Positions 7,862-16,900 of a stretch of 33,673 bases of DNA are shown here, in pieces. Within the stretch, counting starts at the first letter, position 1; each line of letters starts with the position of its first letter. The DNA comes from Candidatus Chloroploca asiatica. Lineage in GTDB: Bacteria > Chloroflexota > Chloroflexia > Chloroflexales > Chloroflexaceae. The position numbers were made by a program, and so were the translations under genes. The notes below the pieces were generated by a model, which made no database searches, was not told the DNA's origin, and saw only the letters and a program-made list of their open reading frames with translations. The stretch covers positions 1 through 33,673 of the forward strand of contig NZ_LYXE01000140.1 of the NCBI RefSeq assembly GCF_002532075.1, given 5' to 3'.

Positions 7862-7891
7862 ATACCACCGCGGTGGTATTTGAGGGGGTAT
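7862..7891. repeat. Composite palindrome element, copy 1
   Basis: A perfect 18-bp palindrome, ATACCACCGCGGTGGTAT (7862-7879), is followed after five bases by GGGGGTAT (7884-7891), giving two inverted half-sites and one direct half-site. The same arrangement with identical spacing occurs at 30240-30268. It lies 13 bp beyond the stop codon of the giant minus-strand gene and could be an operator, a recombination site or part of a terminator hairpin. Confidence 0.75.
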
Positions 7892-7904
7892 GTATGCACA
7901 ACAT

Positions 7905-10900
7905 TTAGCGCCGCACCAGCGGCAGGTAGACGCGCTCGTTGCTGACGGGTGTGGCTGCCTCCAGCAATGCACTAGCTTCGGCGCTGGCGGTGTCGCCCCG
8001 CACCACTGCTCGTACCCGTACGGTGATGGGTGTCTGCGTGAGGGGCGCGGGGTTGCTACGCAGACGCAAGGTTGAGGGGGGACTGGTTGCGCTGGTAGCG
8101 ATCAAGGGCGGGAAGATCTGGTGCTCTGGGCCTGAGCGCGAGGATGGGCTAACGCTCAGCAGAACGGCAACGGCACGTCCAGCGGGGACAAAGACAACCG
8201 CAGGATCGAGCGTGGTTTGCCACGAGGCCGCGTTGCTCTCGGCCTGGAGGTCGTAGATTGCATCCAGATTGCCGGTGTTGGTGATCACCGCGAGCAGGCG
8301 CACCTCGCCACTGCTAGGTAGGGGCATGGCTTCAGGACTGAGGCTGAGCGCCACGCCGTTGAAGCCAAGGACGTTGGCACGGGCGGTGGCTGCGGCGCTG
8401 ACCGTCGGGTCGCCCTGTGAGCGCGCCGTCACAGCGAAGGACAGCCCGCCCGGCGGCAGGAAGGGCAAGGGTTCAACCTGCACCTGCACCTGGGTCGTGG
8501 CCCCCGCGTCCAGCGTTACCTGGGCCGGTTCGAGGCGTGCGTTGGCGGCCAAGACGCCCCCCAAGGTGAGCGCAAAGCTATCGGCTGTGGAGCCAAGATT
8601 GGTCACTTGCGCCGTCCAGGTTTGGGCCTGATCAGGCGCGAGCGTGGCGGACGCCGGGCTGATCGCTACCCCCACGCCCCGTTCGCTCACCACGACCGTT
8701 GCCTCGGCAAGACTTACGGCGGCGCTACTCAGGGCCGAGGTGGTGCGAACGCGAATTGGGTAGCGCCCTGGCAGCGTGCCAGGCGGTGGCGTCACCGCCA
8801 GTTGCAGCGTTGCGCGATTGAAGAGCACGGGCAGTAGGCGCAGGCTGGTCACGGGTTCAGCATCGGCGCTGAGCACGGCCTGCCAACCCGTCGGGGCTTC
8901 GAGCGTGAAGCGGTAGCTGTCGGCCATGCTGCCTAGATTGGTCACGGTCAGCGTCAAGGCGGCGATTGCACCAGGGCCAGTGTGGGCCTCGGCAGGACTG
9001 AGTGCGCTGGTGACAGCAGGGCCGCCGATCACGTTCAGGGCCGCAGTGCCTGCCGCCAGGCTGCCATCGCTCGCTTGCGCCTCGACGCTAAAGGGTGCCA
9101 GGCCAGCCAAGCCCGTCGCGGTCACAGTCAGCGTGAAGGCGCGTTCGGCTCCGGCAGGTACGCTCAGCGTCGCAGGCAGCGCGACACCGTTGCCCTCCAG
9201 CCCATTGGTACGCAGAGCGTAGTCCTGGGCTGACGCAGTGGGATTGTCCAGCGTGACGGTGTAGGTGACGACCTGCCCAAAGCGCGCTTCGCGCAGGCTG
9301 GGCTCAAGCTGCAAGCGCGACCCACTGACCGTGAGCGTCGTCGGGGCCTGATCTTGGACACCAGCGTCGGTCGTCGCCGTGACCACAAAGGGATAGACTT
9401 CAAGCGCCGTATCCGCCGGCACGTTCAGGCGCAAAGTCAGGGTTACGGTGCTGTTGCTCTCCAGTTCGACGCTGGCCGGAAGATCGGCCCATCCAGGGGG
9501 TAGCCCAAGCACCGCCAGGCTGTAATTCGTGGTCGGGCCAGCGTTGTGCAGCGTAACTTCGTAGCTGGCAAGGCCCCCCGGCGCAACCTCGTCGGCGAGC
9601 GGGCGCACCGTAATGAGGCGCGCCGCCGTGACGTAGAGTGGATCAAAGCGCAGGGTGTTGCGCCCGCTGGGCAAGGCGTAGCTGACTTCGGTGCCCAGAC
9701 TGACCGCCCGCACCTCGCCGGGGCGCAGATCGGGTAGGCTTGTGGCGAAACTCGTGGTGCGCGTCGGTTGGCTGAAGCCTTCCTGGCGGTAGCGCCATGC
9801 CAGGTCTGGGGCCGGGGTGAGCGGCGGATTTGAGAAACTTGGCTCCAACGGGATCACGCCACTGACGGGTAAGGTGTGGGTCAGATCAATAGTGTAGACC
9901 GGGACAGGGTTCTGTAGCGGCGACTGGGTGCGGTAGGTGTTGTGAACGCGCCAACTCTCAGGCTCACTGAAGGGCACGGTCAGATCGTCGTTGATATTGG
10001 TGATGTGATAGTTGTACTGATTCCAAAGCGGGCGGGCCGAACCCCAGTCGCTAAAGCCGACCACGTAGAAACCCTCATTGTCACCCGCAATGATCTCGGC
10101 CTGACCATCACCGTCCACATCGGCGATGATCGGATAATCGTTGACCGTCCCCGAATTGATCAGCGGCTCGTTGAAGAGCAGCGTGCCATCACTACCCTGG
10201 AAAATCGCCAACCCGGTGCCAGCCCCATTCCAGACCACCTCATAGCGACCATCGCCGTCCAGATCCATCACGGTAACCCCTGAGGAGGAGGTTGTGCGAT
10301 CAAACACGGGCTGAGTCCAGAGCAAGCTGCCATCAGCGTTGAGCACGATGATGTCCTGTTCGTCGGCGGGCCATGGGCGCTTCATCACGGTGACGATCTC
10401 GACTTCGCCGTCGCCATCCACATCGGCAAGCGAAACCGAACCAGGATTGAGGCGCTGACCGGCGTCGTAGCTCCAGACCAGGCTGCCATCGGCTTTGAGC
10501 AGTTCGATCTTGGTGTCCCAAACCATTACAATTTCGGGATCGGGGTCGCCACCGGGCTGGTTGCCGTCAAGATTGCCAACTGCTGGCGATCCCCAGGTGC
10601 CTTCGCCCCATAGTCCATACGTAATCGTAGTCGTGCGCCGCCACAACTCGCTGAGCGTGCCGTTGGCGTAGCTGAGCGCTATCAGGATGTTGCGCTGACC
10701 GACGAGGATCTCGGGTCGCCCGTCGCCGGTCAGATCGGCGAGCAGCGGCGGCGTGGCCGTGAATTGGAATTCACTGATCGGCAGATCGTAACGGGCTGCG
10801 ACCGTGCCGTCAGCCTTGAAGACGAGCAGACGCTGGCTTTCCACCCCAGGGTTCGGCCTGACATCCAGATGCCCGACCGCGACAATCTCGGCCTCGGGAT

Positions 10901-13900
10901 CAGCATCAAGGTTCGCCACGGCGGCCCCACCCCACCCCAGCGACTCAAACACATAATCTCGAAACTTTACCGTATGGGGGCGGATTTCGCTGTTTGACCA
11001 TAACGGCGTGCCATCGTGGGCAAAAGCAAACACGCCCCGGTCACTGCCGACGATCACTTCGACCAGGCCGTCGCCATCCAGGTCAACCAGCGCCGGCGTA
11101 TCGCCTAGCCCGACCTCGCGTTGCCAGATGATCGGAGTCCCGTCGCCCGCATCCTGACCGTCGCCCCGGTAGATGTAGAGGTTCCCGTTGCCTGAACTGA
11201 GCGCTAATTCGACGCTCCCATCACCAGTTAGATCGCCAGCACTGATAGTTGTGATAACATACCCGTCGTTGCTCGCGGGCACGTCGCTGGACCACTCGAC
11301 CATCGGTATGCCCACGAAGGGCGTCGCCGAACTGTCGAAGCCAACCAGGCCGCCACGACGCAAATTGGTGATCTGAATGACGTGCGGCCCTGCGCCCAGC
11401 CCCGTCAGGCGCAGCGGTAGCGGCGAACGACTAAAAGCGTAGCTCAGATCGAGTGGCCCGCGACTCACCCCATCAACCCAGACCTCGACCTGAGCCGGGC
11501 CATTGGCGTCGGCGGGGTTGGTTGCGCCAATCAGGGTGACTTCGTCGCCCGTGGTCAGGAACCAGGCGCTGCTGCCGTCTTCGATGAAACTGCCACCGGG
11601 CACCCGTGCGCTGGCAACCATGTCCCAGTCCCTGCTGCGGAAGACCCGCTCAGACTCGTGGGTAAATAGGCCGGTGGGCGCGTCGGTGCCATCCCACGCA
11701 TCCAGGTAATCCAGACCGATCCAATTGTCGCCTGACAGTGGGTTGCTTGTTCCCAGCACGCGCACTTCAAGCGTATGCGGGCCGGGGCCTAGGTCGCGGT
11801 AGATGCGGCTGATCAGGCCGGGTGATTCACTGTAGGTGTCAATGCTTTCGCGGCTGACTCCATCAATCAGGACTTCGGCCTGACCATAGAATGGCCCGGT
11901 CGCCAGCCCCAAATGCAGCCACTCACTGGTCAGGGTGGCACTGATCACGTCACCCGCCGTGCGCGAGGTGGCCATGTAGCCGCCGCTGGCCTGGGGAAGC
12001 CAATCGACACCCCAACTGCGTGCCGTCGTCGCCAGCGGTTGGCCGTTGTAGCGCAACGCCGGGTCGTCTTCTTCGTAGCGGATAACACCCGTCGGCACCG
12101 GTGGCGTGTAGAAGGGTGCGCTGCCGGGAACCGTGATCGCATCCAGGGTTGCATCGTCGCGGTATTGCTCGATCTGGAGCACATGCGGCCCGTCACCCAA
12201 ACCTTCGAAGGCGAAGACCTTGGGCGCGACGGTGTCGGCGCGCAGATCAACCAACCCCAGGCTCTGACCGTCCACGCGCACATGGGTTCGCCCGTAGTTC
12301 GGGCCAACCATCAATTGCACACCGACACTGTCGCCGGTGAAGGGGAACCACGCGCTGGCCAGATCCGTGTAGCCATTGAGATAACTGCCGCCGCTCGGTT
12401 CGCCGTCGGAGCGCGTGAACCACGAGCCGCTCAGGCCCACCCGTGGATCGGTTTCCTCGAATGTGCCTTCGGGCATGGACGTCCCGTCCCACGCATCCAG
12501 GTAATCCAGGTTGACCCAATTGTCACCTGACAGTGGGTTACGGCTGCCCAGCACCCGCACTTCGATCGTATGCGGGCCGGGGCCGAGGTTCGCATAGGCC
12601 ACGCTGCGCAGCCCATTCACCCGGCTGTAGAGATCGATTTCGCCCTGGCTGACCCCGTCAATCAGCACCTCGGCGCGCCCGTAATATGGCCCGGTCGCCA
12701 GCCCCAAATGGAGCCATGCACTGGTCAGGGTGGCACTGATCACGTCACCCGCCGTGCGCGAGGTGGTCATGCTGCCGCCGCTGACATGGGAAAGCCACTC
12801 GACACCCCAACTGCGCGCCGTCGTCGCCAGCGGTTGGCCGTTGTAGCGCAACGCCGGGTCGTCTTCTTCGTAGCGGATAACACCCGTCGGCACCGGTGGC
12901 GTGTAGAAGGGTGCGCTGCCGGGAACCGTGATCGCATCCAGGGTTGCATCGTCGCGGTATTGCTCGATCTGGAGCACATGCGGCCCGTCACCCAAACCTT
13001 CGAAGGCGAAGACCTTGGGCGCGACGGTGTCGGCGCGCAGATCAACCAACCCCAGGCTCTGACCGTCCACGCGCACATGGGTTCGCCCGTAGTTCGGGCC
13101 AACCATCAATTGCACACCGACACTGTCGCCGGTGAAGGGGAACCACGCGCTGGCCAGATCCGTGTAGCCATTGAGATAACTGCCGCCGCTCGGTTCGCCG
13201 TCGGAGCGCGTGAACCACGAGCCGCTCAGGCCCACCCGTGGATCGGTTTCCTCGAATGTGCCTTCGGGCATGGACGTCCCGTCCCACGCATCCAGGTAAT
13301 CCAGGTTGACCCAATTGTCACCTGACAGTGGGTTACGGCTGCCCAGCACCCGCACTTCGATCGTATGCGGGCCGGGGCCGAGGTTCGCATAGGCCACGCT
13401 GCGCAGCCCATTCACCCGGCTGTAGAGATCGATTTCGCCCTGGCTGACCCCGTCAATCAGCACCTCGGCACGCCCGTAGGATGGCCCGGTCGCCAGCCCC
13501 AAATGCAGCCATGCACTGGTCAGGGTGGCACTGATCACATCACCCGCCGTGCGCGACTGGGTGCTGTTACCGCCGCTGGCATGGGAAAGCCCCGTGGAGT
13601 CCCATGTGCCACTGGCGCTAAACGTGGCATCGTTTTCTTCATAACGGGTGATGCCAGGGCCAATGAAGGCCGGACGAATCACGTTCAGCCGATCCTCGTC
13701 CTGAGGATCAGGCTCGCCTTGCGGACGCGAATCCTCATCGGCAGCGGGGTCGGTTTGCGGGCGCGCCTCGTCCTGAGGATCAGGCTCGCCTTGCGGACGC
13801 GAATCCTCATCGGCAGCGGGGTCGGTTTGCGGGCGCGCATCACCCTCAGCAGCGGGTTCCGTTTGCGGGCGCAAATCCTCATCGGCATTGGGGTCGGCTT

Positions 13901-16900
13901 GCGGGCGCGAAACCCCAGCGGGCGTGTCACGCCCATCAACGACCGGCGCAGCCGCAGGCCCTGCTACCGGCACAAAGCCGGTTACGGCGGCTTGATCCAG
14001 CACCGCACCTTGGCGAATCTGGGTGGTAATGCTGGTCGTGACCACCGCGCTGCCAGGGGCGACAAGCAGCGGGGCGAGGTCAACGCTGGCGGCTAACCCT
14101 TCACCAACCGTCAGGAAGCCAAAGCCATCGCCGCCAGGGATGGCAGCGCCAGCCGGATCGCGCAGCACGACCGTCGCGGTATAGACGCCGTTGGCGAGCG
14201 CGGAGCTATCGAGCGTGCCCAGCGTGTAGCTCGTCGGATCACCACCCACAATCGTCAACGGCACACTGAGGGTGCGGACTGTGCTGCCATCAGGGGCAAG
14301 CAGGCGCAGGTCAGCCGTCGCCGGACGCGGCATGCCGACCAGATTGGCGACTTCGAGCCGCACGGTACTCGAACTGACCCCGGTTTCAACAAAGTCTGGG
14401 CTAAGCTCGACCCGCAGCACGCGCACAAAGGCGGTGACGACCTGCACCCCGAGTTTGGCACTCGTCGCAAAGCCGAGTTGGTCGCCGCTGGCATCAACCG
14501 CCGTGAGGTCGGCCTGCACACTCAGGAAGCCGGTTTCCGCTGAACTGAAACTCAGCGGGAGGCGCGCCTCTTCATCGGGGGCCAAGCGAAGGGTTTGGGG
14601 CGCAGGGAGGCCGGGCGCACCACTGAACCGGACTTCGTAGGTGGTGGGTTCGCGGCCCTGACTGCGCAGCACCAATTCGGCGCTTACGGCTTGAGCAGGC
14701 AACGCCGCCAGGGTTCCAGGCGCAAAGCGCACGCTCGCCCCGTGGCGCTGGGCCAGGGCCAAATCTGTGCCCAAAGTGTCCATTTCGCGGCACAATCCGG
14801 CAAGGGCGGCTTGCAGACTGGCTGCGTCATTTGCCTCTAGCACCAGCGCGGCGCGGGCACGCAGTTCGCCCGCCGCCGAACCGCCCCCAGGCAGACCCGC
14901 CACCAGATCGGCGAGCAAGCGCAACTGGCTTGCCGTCGCTTCACGGTGCGCCTCGGATGGCGTACTCGCCAAAGCGCTGACGGCTGCACCCAATTCGCGC
15001 AGGGCAATTGCCGGGGCACCGGTGACCGCGTTCGCCGCCGTGTACACGCAGATCGCCTCCGGCGCAACCAGGCTCACCTCGATGGGCAGGGTCTGGGTGT
15101 ACGGGCCACTGCGCGCCGCAAGGCTCAGCGTCACGCGCTGATTCGTGGGCGCATTTGGCGGGGCCATAATCTGGATGGGCAAACGCGCCACCTCGCCCGC
15201 GCCGACATTCGTCACGGGGGGCAGTCCAGCAAGTTGCCAGCCTGCTCCGGGAAGCGTCGCCGTGAGCGGAAAGCCGCCCGCTGCATTACCCACATTCTGC
15301 ACAGTCAGGTCAAATTGGGCCGCCTGACCAGGTGCGGTGACCAACGTTGTGGGCTGCGCCTCGATGTAGCTGTAAGCCAGACCGGGCATGCGAAACGAGC
15401 CGACGGCGCTGGCACTGCGCGCGGGGTTGTCGGTGGCGGTGGCACGCACGGTAAAGGGATAGGCCGTGCCAGCGGGGGGCAGGATTTCCAGGGTTGGCGA
15501 GATCGCAAAGCCCACTTGACCAATTGCGCCCGCTGGAAGGCGGAGGCGAGTTTGCCCAGCGCTATCGGCCCCGCTCAGCACCAGCCACCCCGCAGGCAAC
15601 CCATCCACGCTCAGCGTGAACTCGCGGGCGGTCGCCGCCTCATTGGTCAGGGTCGCCACAAATGCCGCATCACTCAACTGGATGCGTCCATCGTTGATGC
15701 CCGTGGCGGGTGCGTCAGGATTCACCGGCCCCCAGGGCACCGTCGTCTGGGGATCGAGCGCAACCCGCAGCGTGACGCCATCGCGGGCCGCCACGGTCAC
15801 GCGCTGGGTCGCGGCGACGGGCAAACCGGGGGCGCGTTGGGCTTCGGCGAAGACCAGCAGCCCATAATCGCCAGCGGGCGTACCGAGCGGCGGGGTCAGG
15901 CTGATCCGCCCGTTGGCGGCAACCTCAGCGGCCCATCCCGGCGGCGGGGCCACGGTCAGCGTAAAGGAACTGGTGAAACTGGCACGCAGTTCGCTATTCA
16001 GCGCTGTCGCCTCGCCAGGGGTCAGCGGCCCTGCCGGAGCGGTCAGGCCCAGGGTAAAGAGGTCGGTGGCGGTGCCTTCCAGCCCCACGCTATCGGTTGA
16101 CGCATCGGCTTCGCGCACCGTCAACTCACCGGTAAAACTGACCAGCGCAAGGCCGCCGTTTGGCGCGAGCGGCTGTCCAGCCACCTGGAGCGTCCCGGTG
16201 AAGGGCGGCAGCCGCAGGCTCGTGTTCTGCACCGAGAGGTTCGCCGTACTGGCGAAGTTGCTCAGCGCATAGGCCGCGCCGTCCCCACCCACACCCAGGC
16301 CAGCCAGCGCCGGCGCGTAGAACGCAGTGCGCTCCGGCGGCCCGTTCAGGGCCAGCCCCGCTGTGGTCAGCGTCCCGTTGACGGAACCCGCGCTGAGCGC
16401 AGGCGACCCAGGGCTGACGGTCGCGCTGACGAAGGGCGGGGCGGATGCGGGCCGGGGTGCGACATCGCCAAGCGCTCGCGGCAGAGGCGGATCGATTTGC
16501 GAATCGATGATGCGCTGAGCCACCGTAGCTCCATTTTTGAAGCCACCCTGCATGATCAGGGCCTCGTTGGTATCGCCCCCTTTGCCCGCAAAGCCGGTGC
16601 CATTCAGGTAGGCATCAATGCGATCATCGTCATTGCCCGAATTCTTCGCTGAATCGCTGATTCCCTTAATGATCTCGTCAACCATGGCCATGGCGCGACC
16701 GCTAGCGCGTTGCCAAGCGCCCTTCAAATCGTCATCAGCAATTGGCATTTCGCTCAGGATCGCGCCGACAAAGCTAAGGGCATAGGCAAAATAGCCGTGC
16801 CAGAAGCCGATAAACGCAAACATCCATTTGGTGTCCATACCCACAGCAAGAAAGGCATAATCGACCAGGGCGACATGCATGCCATCTTCGCTCACATCGC

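Noticed and set aside
13365-14096. Plus-strand open frames of 240-250 aa inside the giant gene (also at 12570-13325 and 11913-12530)
   Set aside because: They are antisense shadows of the repetitive minus-strand gene; they recur with the 795-bp repeat and are rich in Arg, His and Gly with no domain.
14946-16100. Plus-strand open frame of 384 aa opposite the giant gene
   Set aside because: Arg/Gly/His-rich composition and no motif; long open antisense frames are expected opposite a GC-rich gene.
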